A stretch of DNA of 64,000 nucleotides from Aquimixticola soesokkakensis (GCF_900172375.1 NZ_FWFS01000003.1:124001-188000), one strand, 5' to 3'; positions 17,491 to 27,657 are shown, counted from the stretch's first letter. The notes: generated from the letters alone by a model not told the origin. A program made the numbers and translations.

Positions 17491-17790
17491 CTATTTCTTG
17501 ATCTCGTATTTTTCGCGCAGCTTGTCGGCTTCGCGCACCGCGTCGTCCAGATAGACGGGCGGTTCGGCATCGGGATCAGCGCCGCCGACCCCTTGGAACA
17601 CCGACTTGAGCGGAAAGGCCCAAGCCACCCCCAAGGCGGCATAAATCACGAATTCCAACAGGATCGAGGGACGCCCCAAAGCGCGCTCGGCCAGATTTAC
17701 AACCGTCACACAAGCGACGATATAGGCGGGCAAGCCCACCACGAGAGCCAGCATCGCCAGCCGCCGCCGTCCCTTGTAGGACAGCGCCAT
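17491..17790 (-). CDS. DUF2842 domain membrane protein
   Basis: 99 residues. It has two membrane helices (LAMLALVVGLPAYIVACVTV at 11-30 and FVIYAALGVAWAFPLKSVF at 47-65) and a cytoplasmic tail ending DKLREKYEIKK. The segment YKGRRRLAMLALVVGLPAYI and the FPLKSVFQGVGGADPDAE end match DUF2842, a small family found mainly in alphaproteobacteria. Its ATG overlaps the purA stop codon (ATGA), so it is translationally coupled to purA. Function unknown. Confidence 0.85.
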   Translation of the reverse strand: MALSYKGRRRLAMLALVVGLPAYIVACVTVVNLAERALGRPSILLEFVIYAALGVAWAFPLKSVFQGVGGADPDAEPPVYLDDAVREADKLREKYEIKK

Positions 17791-19085
17791 CAGTCGGAAA
17801 ACGGATCGGTGACGAGGATGGTGTCTTCGCGCTCGGGCGAGGTCGACACCAGCGCCACGGGGCAGCCGATCAGCTCTTCGATGTGGCGGACGTATTTCAC
17901 CGCGTTGGCGGGCAGATCGTTCCAGCTGCGCGCGCCTTCGGTGCTTTCGGACCAGCCTTCGACTTCTTCGTAGATGGGCGTGCAGCGCGCCTGCGCTTCG
18001 GCAGCGGTCGGCAGGTAATCCAGCGTCTCGCCGTCCAATTCGTACCCGACGCAGATCTTCAGCGTCTCGAACCCGTCCAGAACGTCAAGTTTGGTCAGGC
18101 AGATGCCATTCATCCCCGAGGTCGCGCAGGTTTGGCGCAAAAGGGCCGCATCGAACCAGCCGCAGCGCCGCTTGCGCCCTGTGGTGGTGCCGAATTCATG
18201 GCCGCGCTCGCCCAGCCGCTGACCGTCTGCATCAAGCAATTCGGTCGGGAACGGACCTTCCCCGACGCGGGTCGTATAGGCTTTGACGATGCCCAGAACG
18301 TAGTCGATGGAGCCCGGACCGATGCCGACGCCCGTCGCCGCCTGACCGGCAATCACGTTGGAGGAGGTCACGAACGGATAGGTGCCGAAATCGATATCCA
18401 GAAGCGCGCCCTGCGCCCCTTCGAACAGGATGCGTTTGCCCGCCTTGCGTTTTTCGTTCAACACCTTCCAGACCGGACCGGCAAAGGGCAGGATTTTCGG
18501 TGCGATTTCCTTGAGTTGCGCGATCAGCGCCTCACGGTCGACTTCCTCGAACCCAAGGCCTTTGCGCAGCGGATTGTGGTGCTGCAAGGCACGATCGACG
18601 CGCGCGGCCAGCGTGTCGGGATCGGCCAGATCCATCACGCGGATGGCGCGGCGTCCGACCTTATCCTCATAGCACGGGCCGATGCCGCGCCCCGTGGTGC
18701 CGATTTTGGTGCCCTTGGTCGCCGCTTCCTCGCGCGCGCGGTCAAGTTCGCCGTGAATCGGCAGAATGAGCGGCGTGTTTTCAGCGATCATCAAGGTTTC
18801 CGGCGTAATTTCAACGCCTTGCTCGCGGATGGTCGCGATTTCGTTCAACAGGTGCCACGGATCAAGAACAACCCCGTTGCCGATGACCGACAATTTGCCA
18901 CCGCGCACGACACCCGATGGCAGCGCATGCAGCTTGTACACCTTGCCGTCGATGACCAACGTATGGCCTGCGTTATGTCCGCCCTGAAAGCGCGCGATGA
19001 CATCGGCGCGTTCGGACAACCAGTCCACGATCTTGCCTTTTCCTTCGTCACCCCATTGGGCGCCGACGACGACGACGTTGGCCAT
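17790..19085 (-). CDS. purA: Adenylosuccinate synthetase
   Basis: 431 residues. It catalyses the GTP-dependent ligation of IMP and aspartate to adenylosuccinate, the first step from IMP to AMP. The N-terminal GTP-binding and catalytic loop is [16 protein letters not shown]. Further motifs are QGGHNAGHT (IMP and Asp binding), [35 protein letters not shown] and [15 protein letters not shown]. Length and start are typical. The mRNA continues into the overlapping DUF2842 gene. Confidence 0.97.
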   Translation of the reverse strand: MANVVVVGAQWGDEGKGKIVDWLSERADVIARFQGGHNAGHTLVIDGKVYKLHALPSGVVRGGKLSVIGNGVVLDPWHLLNEIATIREQGVEITPETLMIAENTPLILPIHGELDRAREEAATKGTKIGTTGRGIGPCYEDKVGRRAIRVMDLADPDTLAARVDRALQHHNPLRKGLGFEEVDREALIAQLKEIAPKILPFAGPVWKVLNEKRKAGKRILFEGAQGALLDIDFGTYPFVTSSNVIAGQAATGVGIGPGSIDYVLGIVKAYTTRVGEGPFPTELLDADGQRLGERGHEFGTTTGRKRRCGWFDAALLRQTCATSGMNGICLTKLDVLDGFETLKICVGYELDGETLDYLPTAAEAQARCTPIYEEVEGWSESTEGARSWNDLPANAVKYVRHIEELIGCPVALVSTSPEREDTILVTDPFSD

Positions 19086-19202
19086 ACTGAGTCTCCTCGA
19101 ATTTCTGGCGTCAAACCGAAGCCCGTATAACGACAGGCGCGCGGGCAGGAAACCGGAAAGTGCGCCGCCTGCTGCGGCATTCTTGCGCTGTGTCCTGCGC
19201 CT

Positions 19203-19778
19203 TTAGGAGGTCACCCGACGTTCAAGCGCCGATAGGTCGCGCCAGCCATAGGCCACTTCGCCCACCGCATCGGGTTCTTCGGGGTTGAACCGCTGATGCA
19301 CAAGCACACCGCCAAGGGCCGCATAAAAATCGCGCGCCACCTGGTTGCCTTCGATCACCCAGACCGCAAGGCTGTCGTGACCGCGCGCTTTGGCGGCCTG
19401 CGCCAGCTGCGCCATCATCACGCGACCGATTCCCTGACGCTGCATATCCTCAAGCAGGTAGATCGACGTCAATTCCGCCGAAAACCCCAAAGCCTCCAGT
19501 TCCGAATCCCGCTGTGGCCCCATCGTCGCGAAGCCGACAGGCTTGCCCGCCGCCTCGCACAGATAGCCAGCGCCAAGCCCGCCCTCGTCAAAAGTCGTCA
19601 GAATTTTGGTCCAGGCCTGCGCACGGTCCCCCGTCGTCATCGCCTCGATCAGCGCGCGCGGAAGAAGTCGGGCATAGGTGGTTTGCCAGGAGGCAACCTG
19701 CACCTCGGCAATGCTCTGCGCATCGGAAGGGGTTGCGGAGCGGATGTGAAGTGTGGCGGGTGTAGGCATCTGTGTCAT
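19203..19778 (-). CDS. GNAT family N-acetyltransferase
   Basis: About 191 residues. The GNAT fold is recognisable: LHIRSATPSDAQSIAEVQVA (first beta-alpha unit), TSIYLLEDMQRQGIGRVMMA (acetyl-CoA pyrophosphate loop Q-x-x-G-I-G) and GNQVARDFYAALGGVLV. The substrate is unknown; the nearest style is amino-group acetyltransferases of small molecules or protein N-termini. The start is uncertain: I chose the ATG at 19778, but no good ribosome binding site is present there or at the TTG at 19814. It lies about 120 bp upstream of purA on the same strand. Confidence 0.85.
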   Translation of the reverse strand: MTQMPTPATLHIRSATPSDAQSIAEVQVASWQTTYARLLPRALIEAMTTGDRAQAWTKILTTFDEGGLGAGYLCEAAGKPVGFATMGPQRDSELEALGFSAELTSIYLLEDMQRQGIGRVMMAQLAQAAKARGHDSLAVWVIEGNQVARDFYAALGGVLVHQRFNPEEPDAVGEVAYGWRDLSALERRVTS

Positions 19779-19959
19779 GGGGGCAGCATGAGCACCCCGC
19801 GCGACAGGATGCAAGGGGCCAACCCCGCCTCTCGCACCGCCGCTGGCCCCGCCTGGGCGGAAAAATTCCCAAACCTTGCGCTCAATCCCCCGTCAGGGGT
19901 TGCGAGCCGCGCGCATTTTCCATAGAGAACCGCATCGAACCAAACGGCAGGCCCGACCC

Positions 19960-20331
19960 ATGCAAAATGTCATCCTCGTCATCCATCTGATCCTCGCACT
20001 CGGCCTCATGGGCGTTGTGCTGCTTCAGCGCTCGGAAGGCGGTGGTCTGGGCATGGGCGGCGGTGACGGCGGGGCCGTGTCCAGCCGCGGCGTTGCAAGT
20101 GCCCTGTCGAAAATGACCTGGATCCTTGCAATCTGCTTTATCGGCACCTCGCTGACCCTCACCGTTCTGGCCCGCCGCGAGGCCTCGACCTCCTCTGTGG
20201 TTGACGGAATCGCCATTGAAGCCCCGGCCACGGATGGCACCAGCCCGCTGGGCAGCGACCTTCTGCCGCCCTCTGCTGCAACGCCAACAGCACCGGCCGT
20301 TGACCCGCTGACGCCTCCGCGCGCCGAGTAA
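19960..20331 (+). CDS. secG: Preprotein translocase subunit SecG
   Basis: 123 residues. SecG is the small subunit of the SecYEG channel. It has two membrane helices: VILVIHLILALGLMGVVLL (4-22) and MTWILAICFIGTSLTLTVL (about 52-70). The conserved loop QRSEGGGLGMGGGDGG lies between them. The C-terminal 50 residues are an Ala/Pro/Thr-rich periplasmic tail as in other alphaproteobacterial SecG proteins. The start at 19960 (MQNVILVIHLIL) is chosen because it begins the first helix. It is followed by pyrG on the same strand after a 183 bp leader. Confidence 0.93.
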   Translation: MQNVILVIHLILALGLMGVVLLQRSEGGGLGMGGGDGGAVSSRGVASALSKMTWILAICFIGTSLTLTVLARREASTSSVVDGIAIEAPATDGTSPLGSDLLPPSAATPTAPAVDPLTPPRAE

Positions 20332-20514
20332 CTTACGACCTACCACAAGAAATGGCAGTCGCGGGAGGATACTTCCGCGACATGTTGAGGTTTGGTTGTG
20401 CGGGACAGCCGAATCTGTTAGATCATAAATCCCGTGGTAATGCGTTTTTTGAACCGGTTTCGAAGGCGCAGCGCTCAGACGTTTGACCGAACAGATCACG
20501 GGAGATCACCGCAT

Positions 20515-22158
<1,644 letters not shown>

Positions 22159-22172
22159 AACGCGACATGCGG

Positions 22173-22197
22173 CTTCTTTCGGATAAAAATACCCAAA
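22173..22197 (-). repeat. 25 bp dispersed repeat, copy A
   Basis: On the minus strand the element starts TTTGGGTATTTTTATCC and ends GAAAGAAG. A copy with one substitution lies at 59824-59848 on the plus strand. Both copies sit beside an intrinsic terminator at the 3' end of a gene. Confidence 0.75.
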
Positions 22198-22198
22198 A

Positions 22199-22230
22199 CG
22201 GCGCGACGGTTCCCCCGTTGCGCCGCTTTT
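22199..22230 (+). terminator. Terminator of pyrG
   Basis: An 11 bp stem CGGCGCGACGG/CCGTTGCGCCG (22199-22209 with 22215-22225, one G-U pair) has a five-base loop and is followed by CTTTT. Confidence 0.75.
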
Positions 22231-22245
22231 GCATTCAGCAGACCG

Positions 22246-22698
22246 CTACGCGCGCTCGTCCTTGGGGCTCCCCATAACGATGTAGCTGGTGATAGAATTC
22301 ACATGCGGCAGCGTGCCGAGACGATCCGTATGAAACGCCTTATACGCCGCCAGATCGGCCGTCTCGACCCGCATGATATACTCGAATGCGCCGGTCACAT
22401 TGTGACATTCTCGGACTTCGGGGGCGGCGCGCATGGCCCGCTCGAAGCCTTCCTGGGCCTCTTTGGTATGCAGCGCCAGACCGACGGTCAGATAGGCCAC
22501 AAATCCTTGTCCCATCACATCGCGGTTCAAACGCGCCCGATAGCCCGCAATCACCCCGCGCCGTTCCAGATCCTGCACACGGCGCGAGGTCGCAGAGGGC
22601 GACAATCCCACCTGCGCCGCCAGGTCCAGATTCGATTGGCGCCCGTCGCGGGACAGATGTCGCAATATCTTTCGGTCAATTTCATCAATTTTCGTCAT
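22246..22698 (-). CDS. Lrp/AsnC family transcriptional regulator
   Basis: 150 residues from MTKIDEIDRKILRHLSRDGR. The N-terminal winged helix-turn-helix (NLDLAAQVGLSPSATSRRVQ, about 21-40) is followed by a RAM ligand-binding domain (VAYLTVGLALHTKEAQEGFE through HVNSITSYIVMG). It is divergent from a LysE exporter gene, the usual arrangement for local control of amino acid export by an Lrp-type regulator. The start is uncertain: in-frame alternatives at 22719 (ATG) and at TTG codons near 22740-22749 follow a GGAGG, which could add 7-17 residues. Confidence 0.9.
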   Translation of the reverse strand: MTKIDEIDRKILRHLSRDGRQSNLDLAAQVGLSPSATSRRVQDLERRGVIAGYRARLNRDVMGQGFVAYLTVGLALHTKEAQEGFERAMRAAPEVRECHNVTGAFEYIMRVETADLAAYKAFHTDRLGTLPHVNSITSYIVMGSPKDERA

Positions 22699-22786
22699 TT
22701 GTTGCAAATATTCACGCATACCCCTGAAAATTGCAACCAAATTGCGCAAACCTCCGCGTAGAATTGCGTGATCCGACGACAGGCTG

Positions 22787-22845
22787 CACTGTCAGGCACT
22801 CACTGTCATCGCCCGATAACGCGTTCCGATAAAAAGCCCCGATAA
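22787..22845. promoter_or_regulatory. Phased direct repeats in the Lrp/LysE divergent promoter
   Basis: CACTGTCA occurs at 22787-22794 and 22801-22808 (14 bp period). It is followed by CCGATAA at 22813-22819, 22826-22832 and 22839-22845, an exact 13 bp period. They fill the short gap between the two divergent genes and are candidates for operator sites of the Lrp-type regulator. Binding is inferred. Confidence 0.4.
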
Positions 22846-22878
22846 CAAGCGCAAACTGCGTCTCCAGAAAGCCGTTCC

Positions 22879-23472
22879 ATGACCTACGCTCTCGCCTTTG
22901 CGCTTTTGACCTTCACCTTCGTGTCCACGATCACCCCCGGCCCGAACAACCTGATGCTCATGGCCTCGGGCGCGAATTTCGGCTACCGGCGCAGCTTGCC
23001 GCATATGGCGGGCGTCACCATCGGCTTTACCACCATGGTTGCGCTGATCGGCCTTGGGCTGGGCGAGGTGTTCACGCGCTGGCCGCAGCTTCACACCGTG
23101 CTCAAGGGGCTGGCGCTGATCTATATGCTCTGGCTCGCATGGAAGATCGCCCATGCCAGCGCCCCCAAGGACAAAGGCCCCTCCGCCCGCCCCATGCGCT
23201 TTCTGACAGCCGTCAGTTTCCAATGGGTCAACCCCAAGGCATGGGCCATGGGCCTGACCGCAATCGCCGCCTATGCCCCGGATGCAACGTGGCAATCAGC
23301 ACTTTGGGTTGCCGCGGCCTTCGGGCTGGTTTCCTTCCCGCTGATTTCGCTCTGGACCATTGCCGGCACCAAATTGCGCCTGTTGCTGACCAACGCCCGC
23401 CGCCTTGCGACCTTCAACTGGACAATGGCAGGGCTGCTGGTTTTCTCGCTGATCCCCATTCTCACCCATTAA
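22879..23472 (+). CDS. LysE family amino acid exporter
   Basis: 197 residues with about six membrane helices. The family signature is at the N-terminus (FTFVSTITPGPNNLMLMASG). Further features are the intracellular loop after helix 2 (GYRRSLPHMAGVTIGFTTMV) and the FQWVNPKAWAMGLTAIAAY motif typical of the RhtB/LysE superfamily. It exports amino acids or derivatives such as homoserine lactones from the cytoplasm; the substrate cannot be read from sequence. It is probably regulated by the divergent Lrp-type gene through the repeats in between. Confidence 0.92.
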   Translation: MTYALAFALLTFTFVSTITPGPNNLMLMASGANFGYRRSLPHMAGVTIGFTTMVALIGLGLGEVFTRWPQLHTVLKGLALIYMLWLAWKIAHASAPKDKGPSARPMRFLTAVSFQWVNPKAWAMGLTAIAAYAPDATWQSALWVAAAFGLVSFPLISLWTIAGTKLRLLLTNARRLATFNWTMAGLLVFSLIPILTH

Positions 23473-23532
23473 GATTTTAGGTTTCTGTTACATTGGCATG
23501 ATCAAAGCGGCGCAACCGCAGGAGACATGCCG

Positions 23533-24489
23533 ATGACCGATTCCAATACCCCGCTCGACGGCCTTCCCGACGCCCTGACCGCCGAACAATCGGGGGGCGA
23601 AGACTGGCTGGACGCCGAGCTGAAAGATACGCTTGACGAGGATTACGAGATCGAACTGGAGGACGCTGTCCTGTCCATGCAGATCAAGAAAATCTACCAA
23701 AAGGCCCATCCCGACACGATCCCGCGCCCGGAATATTTCCGCGCCCTGCTTTCACTGCAATCGGAACTGATCAAACTGCAGGACTGGGTGCAATCGACGG
23801 GCCAGAAAGTCGTGGTCCTGTTTGAGGGCCGCGATTCGGCGGGCAAAGGCGGGGTGATCAAGCGCATCACCCAGCGTCTGAATCCCCGTGTCGCCCGCGT
23901 CGTCGCCCTGCCCGCGCCCAATGATCGCGAAAAGACCCAGTGGTATTTCCAGCGCTACGTCAGCCACCTGCCCGCCGCGGGCGAAATGGTGCTGTTTGAT
24001 CGTTCCTGGTACAATCGCGCCGGTGTCGAACGCGTCATGGGGTTTGCCGATGAAACGCAGGTCGAAGCCTTTTTCAACGATGTGCCCGAATTCGAACGGA
24101 TGCTGGCCCGCTCGGGCGTGCGACTGGTGAAATACTGGTTCTCCGTCACCGATGAAGAACAGCAGATGCGCTTTTTGATGCGCATCCACGACCCGATGAA
24201 ACAGTGGAAATTGTCGCCGATGGATCTGCAAAGCCGCGTGCGCTGGGAACAATACACCATCGCGAAAGAGGAAATGCTGGCGCGCACCAATATCCCCGAA
24301 GCCCCTTGGTACATCGTTCCGGGGAACGACAAAAAACGCGCCCGCCTTAACTGCATGGCCCATTTGTTGTCCTTGATGCCCTATGAGGACGTGCCCCACG
24401 AGGACATCCAGCTGCCCGAACGCGTGTACAACAAGGACTACGAGCGCGCGGTTTTGCCGCCCGAGCTCTACGTGCCGTCCAAATACTGA
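23533..24489 (+). CDS. ppk2: Polyphosphate kinase 2
   Basis: 318 residues. The PPK2 family uses polyphosphate to phosphorylate nucleoside diphosphates (or the reverse). Walker A is VLFEGRDSAGKGGVIKRI (96-113). The PPK2-specific stretch RVARVVALPAPNDREKTQWY is followed by Walker B in MVLFDRSWYNRAG. The length and acidic N-terminal extension fit single-domain class I PPK2. The second ATG (23533) is preferred because AGGAG is eight bases upstream; the ATG at 23527 is too close to it. Nucleotide specificity is not determined. Confidence 0.94.
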   Translation: MTDSNTPLDGLPDALTAEQSGGEDWLDAELKDTLDEDYEIELEDAVLSMQIKKIYQKAHPDTIPRPEYFRALLSLQSELIKLQDWVQSTGQKVVVLFEGRDSAGKGGVIKRITQRLNPRVARVVALPAPNDREKTQWYFQRYVSHLPAAGEMVLFDRSWYNRAGVERVMGFADETQVEAFFNDVPEFERMLARSGVRLVKYWFSVTDEEQQMRFLMRIHDPMKQWKLSPMDLQSRVRWEQYTIAKEEMLARTNIPEAPWYIVPGNDKKRARLNCMAHLLSLMPYEDVPHEDIQLPERVYNKDYERAVLPPELYVPSKY

Positions 24490-24547
24490 CGCTCACGAGC
24501 CTGTGTGCGGCCTTTCCCCGCAGACAGGCTCGCGTTATATAAGCGCC

Positions 24548-24991
24548 ATGTTTGCTGATTTTCTCACCCGCCTCATCCAGCCCGAACCGCAGCGGCTTCC
24601 CGATCCTGATGCGCGCATCGCGCTTACGGCCTTGTTGGTGCGTGTCGCGCGGGCCGATGGCAGCTATGACGCCGATGAGGCACGCCGCATCGACCGTGTC
24701 ATCGCCGGGCGCTACGGGCTTGGGCCGCAGGAGGCGACCAACCTGCGCGCGCAGGCCGAGCAGCTTGAATCCGAGGCCCCCGACACGGTGCGCTTTACCC
24801 GCGCGATCAAGGATGCGGTGCCCTACGAGGCCCGCGAAGGCGTGATCGAAGCGCTCTGGGATGTGGTGCTGGCGGATGGCGTGCGCGATGAGGAAGAAGA
24901 CGCGCTGTTGCGGCTGGTGTCCAATTTGCTTGGTGTGAATGATCGCGATTCTGCCTTGGCACGCCAAAGGGTCGAGGCCGCGCGCAGCTAG
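24548..24991 (+). CDS. TerB-like protein
   Basis: 147 residues, all helical. The TerB domain is visible in ALTALLVRVARADGSYDADE, then ARRIDRVIAGRYGL, and the second half EGVIEALWDVVLADGVRDEE with EEDALLRLVSNLLGV. The paired acidic A-D-G-x-x-D/E motifs are the putative metal-binding sites of the family. TerB was named from tellurite resistance clusters, but isolated copies like this one are common in alphaproteobacteria and have no proven role. It follows ppk2 by 58 bp on the same strand and may be cotranscribed. Confidence 0.85.
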   Translation: MFADFLTRLIQPEPQRLPDPDARIALTALLVRVARADGSYDADEARRIDRVIAGRYGLGPQEATNLRAQAEQLESEAPDTVRFTRAIKDAVPYEAREGVIEALWDVVLADGVRDEEEDALLRLVSNLLGVNDRDSALARQRVEAARS

Positions 24992-25142
24992 GGGCTTTGC
25001 CCGCACAGAGCGCGTCTTGGGTGGGGACTTGCGGGCAATCTTTGCCCCGGCCAGTGCCGCAGCCTGCCTTCGCTGCGAACATTTGCCCATATTAGTGGCA
25101 TTTCCCAACGTCACCCTGCCAAAGATCATTGCATTATCGAGG

Positions 25143-25160
25143 CAAATTGGCGCAAATTTG
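25143..25160. promoter_or_regulatory. Inverted repeat upstream of the ABC transporter operon
   Basis: CAAATT-N6-AATTTG (25143-25148 with 25155-25160) lies immediately before the start codon of the ATPase gene, in a GC-rich context. It is an operator candidate; no regulator is assigned. Confidence 0.3.
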
Positions 25161-25165
25161 ACGCC

Positions 25166-25981
25166 ATGTTTACCAAACGATCAAATCCAGTCCAGACGCC
25201 CCAATCCGATCCCGCAACGCCGGTGATCGAGATCCGCGACCTGCATAAATCCTACGGTTCGCTCGAGGTGCTCAAAGGCGTCTCGCTTAGCGCGCCGCGG
25301 GGGCATGTGATTTCGCTGATCGGCTCGTCGGGTTCGGGAAAATCCACCCTGCTGCGCTGTGCCAACCTGTTGGAACTCAGCCAGTCGGGCGATGTGTTTT
25401 TCGAAGGGGAAGCGGTCAGCTGGAAGGGCAGCGGCCTTGCCCGCCGCCCCGCAAGCGCCAAACAGGTGATGCGGATTCGCACGAACCTGTCGATGGTGTT
25501 TCAACAGTTCAATCTCTGGGCGCATATGACCATTCTGGAAAACGTGATGGAAGCCCCCGTCAGCGTCCTGGGCCGGGCGCGCAGCGATGTCGAAGCGGCG
25601 GCCCGTGGCTATCTGGACCGCGTGGGAATTGGTGACAAATGCGACATGTACCCCGCTCAGCTTTCGGGCGGGCAACAGCAACGCGCCGCCATCGCGCGGG
25701 CGCTGTGCATGGAGCCGCGCGCCCTGCTGTTTGACGAACCGACCTCCGCGCTCGACCCCGAGCTGGAGCAAGAGGTGATCAAAGTCATAAAATCGCTTGC
25801 CGATGAGGGGCGGACGATGTTGATCGTGACCCATGACATGAAAATGGCTGCCGATATTTCCGACCATGTGGTGTTCCTGCACCAGGGGCTGATCGAAGAA
25901 CAAGGGCCGCCGGACGCGCTGTTCGGCACCCCCGCATCCGAGAGGCTCAAAGGCTTTCTCGGCACAACAATGGCCCATTAA
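25166..25981 (+). CDS. Polar amino acid ABC transporter, ATP-binding protein
   Basis: 271 residues. This is the HisP/GlnQ-type ATPase of an amino acid importer. Walker A GSSGSGKST (53-61), Q-loop VFQQFNLWAHMTILENVMEA, signature LSGGQQQRAAIARALCM, Walker B ALLFDEPTSALDPE and switch His (LIVTHDMKMA) are all present. The insertion before the Q-loop (SGLARRPASAKQVMRIRTNL) is typical of octopine/histidine transporters. It is the first gene of a five-gene set: ATPase, binding protein, two permeases and a glutamine-synthetase-like enzyme. No clear ribosome binding site precedes the ATG, and the similarity proper starts at about residue 20. Confidence 0.93.
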   Translation: MFTKRSNPVQTPQSDPATPVIEIRDLHKSYGSLEVLKGVSLSAPRGHVISLIGSSGSGKSTLLRCANLLELSQSGDVFFEGEAVSWKGSGLARRPASAKQVMRIRTNLSMVFQQFNLWAHMTILENVMEAPVSVLGRARSDVEAAARGYLDRVGIGDKCDMYPAQLSGGQQQRAAIARALCMEPRALLFDEPTSALDPELEQEVIKVIKSLADEGRTMLIVTHDMKMAADISDHVVFLHQGLIEEQGPPDALFGTPASERLKGFLGTTMAH

Positions 25982-26019
25982 GGGCTTGAAAAACCTATAA
26001 TTTCCAACGGGAGACCCCA

Positions 26020-26739
26020 ATGAAGACCTTGATCCTGACCACCGCTGCCGCCGCTTTGTTTGCCAGCGGGGCCTTTGCCCAAGATGTTGTGCGTATGGGC
26101 ACCGAGGGCGCTTACCCTCCGTACAACTTTATCAATGACGACGGCGAAGTTGACGGGTTCGAGCGCAAACTGGGCGACGCGCTGTGCGCGCGGGCCGAGT
26201 TGACCTGCGAATGGGTGACCAACGATTGGGACAGCATCATTCCCAACCTGCTTTCGGGCAACTACGACACGATCATCGCGGGCATGTCCATCACGGACGA
26301 GCGCGACAAAACCATCGATTTCACCCAGGATTACTACCCGCCCACCGAATCCGCCTATGCAGCTTTGTCTGACAGCGTCGATGTCGAAACCGGCGTTGTT
26401 GCGGCGCAAACCGGCACAATCCAGGCGGGCTATGTTGCTGGCACCGCGGCCGAGCTGGTCGAATTTGCCACGCTGGACGACACGATTTCCGCCGTGAAAA
26501 ACGGCGAAGCGGATGCGGTGTTTGCCGATAGCGACGCGCTTGTGCCCTTCGTCGAAGAGCAGGATTTCGTCTGGGTTGGCGAAGGCGTGCCCTTGGGCGG
26601 CGGCATCGGCATCGGCCTGCGCGAAAGCGACACCGAGTTGAAGGAAAAATTCAACGCGGCCATCACCTCGATGAAAGAAGACGGCTCGCTCAACGCGCTG
26701 CTGGTCGAATATTTCGGTGATGCGGTCACGACCTACTAA
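26020..26739 (+). CDS. Amino acid/amine ABC transporter substrate-binding protein
   Basis: 239 residues. The signal peptide MKTLILTTAAAALFASGAFA is cleaved before QDVV. The mature protein is a type II periplasmic binding protein of SBP family 3 (lysine/arginine/ornithine or octopine type): GTEGAYPPYNFINDDGEVDG, GFERKLGDALC and SGNYDTIIAGMSITDERDKT. Tyr/Asp-rich contacts suit cationic ligands, but the ligand cannot be fixed from sequence. A strong hairpin follows the stop codon, as often seen for highly expressed binding proteins. Confidence 0.93.
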   Translation: MKTLILTTAAAALFASGAFAQDVVRMGTEGAYPPYNFINDDGEVDGFERKLGDALCARAELTCEWVTNDWDSIIPNLLSGNYDTIIAGMSITDERDKTIDFTQDYYPPTESAYAALSDSVDVETGVVAAQTGTIQAGYVAGTAAELVEFATLDDTISAVKNGEADAVFADSDALVPFVEEQDFVWVGEGVPLGGGIGIGLRESDTELKEKFNAAITSMKEDGSLNALLVEYFGDAVTTY

Positions 26740-26747
26740 AGCCAGAC

Positions 26748-26769
26748 GGCGGGGGCCTGTGCTCCCGCC
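26748..26769 (+). promoter_or_regulatory. 3' stabilising hairpin between binding protein and permease genes
   Basis: An 8 bp stem (GGCGGGGG with GCTCCCGCC, 26748-26755 with 26762-26769, one G-U) has no T-run. Its position directly after the binding-protein gene and nine bases before the permease ATG fits an mRNA-stability element or partial attenuator that keeps binding protein above permease. Confidence 0.5.
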
Positions 26770-26778
26770 ATCCTGCTC

Positions 26779-27657
26779 ATGTTCGCAAATTGTGCCGACC
26801 CCGATAGCCTTCAAGGCCTTGCCTGGCTTGCCTGTTACCTGACAACGGGCAAGCATATGCTGTTCTATCGTTCCTTTGGAACGGTGCTGGCACTGCTTGT
26901 GATCACCGCCCCCGTTGCCCTTGCCTTCGGCTTTGGGGGCGCGATGGCGGCGCGGGCCCGCTTTGCCCCGCTGCGCGCCTTTGGCAAGCTCTACACCGCC
27001 ATGGTGCGCGGCGTGCCGGATATCATTTTCTTCCTTTTCGTGCCGCTCGCCCTCGATCAGGGTTTCGAGTGGCTGCGCCATAAGGTCAAATGCCCCGATT
27101 GGGACGAACCGATCCGCCAAGGCGCGGATTTCATCGTCTGTCAGGCCGCCAAACTGCCGCTCAATTCCGATCCGCAATGGGTGCATGAAACCTACGGATT
27201 CTTTCTGGCCGTGCTCGCCTTTGCGGTGGTGTTTGGTGCCTTTGCCGCCAATGTGCTGTCGGGGGCGATGAACGCGGTCCCTCATGCGCAAATGGAAACC
27301 GCCGCCGCTTACGGGCTGACGCCGCGCAAATCATTCTGGCGGATCATGGTGCCGCAAATGTGGATCTATGCTCTGCCCGGCCTTGGAAATTTGTGGCTGA
27401 TCCTGATCAAGGCCTCCCCCTTGTTGTTCCTTCTGGGCGTTGAGGACATCGTCTACTGGGCGCGCGAACTGGGGGGGGCGAAAACCTCGCAATACAGCTA
27501 CCCCCACCCCGACTGGCGGCTGTGGTATTTTCTGGGTCTTTTGGTGTTTTACCTCGCGCTGACGGGCCTCTCCGAACGGGTTCTGGGGCGCCTCACCCGC
27601 CGCCTGTCGCGTGGTCAGGCCACCGCTTTGGGCGCGCAGATGGGGCGTGACACATGA
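26779..27657 (+). CDS. Polar amino acid ABC transporter permease (HisQ-like)
   Basis: 292 residues, longer than HisQ (about 228) because of an N-terminal extension and an insert of about 45 residues after the second helix (RHKVKCPDWDEPIRQGADFI). Membrane helices are evident (VLALLVITAPVALAFGFGGA, ETYGFFLAVLAFAVVFGAFA). The EAA loop that docks on the ATPase reads METAAAYGLTPRKSFWRIMV. The last codons overlap the next permease (ATGA). It forms the channel as a heterodimer with the following protein. Confidence 0.92.
   Translation: MFANCADPDSLQGLAWLACYLTTGKHMLFYRSFGTVLALLVITAPVALAFGFGGAMAARARFAPLRAFGKLYTAMVRGVPDIIFFLFVPLALDQGFEWLRHKVKCPDWDEPIRQGADFIVCQAAKLPLNSDPQWVHETYGFFLAVLAFAVVFGAFAANVLSGAMNAVPHAQMETAAAYGLTPRKSFWRIMVPQMWIYALPGLGNLWLILIKASPLLFLLGVEDIVYWARELGGAKTSQYSYPHPDWRLWYFLGLLVFYLALTGLSERVLGRLTRRLSRGQATALGAQMGRDT

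Noticed and set aside
20340-20514. pyrG leader riboswitch or attenuator
   Set aside because: One hairpin (20358-20381) has no T-run. A possible pairing of TCCCGTG (20430) with CACGGGA at the ribosome binding site (20497) is only seven to eight pairs across 60 bases, which is not convincing.
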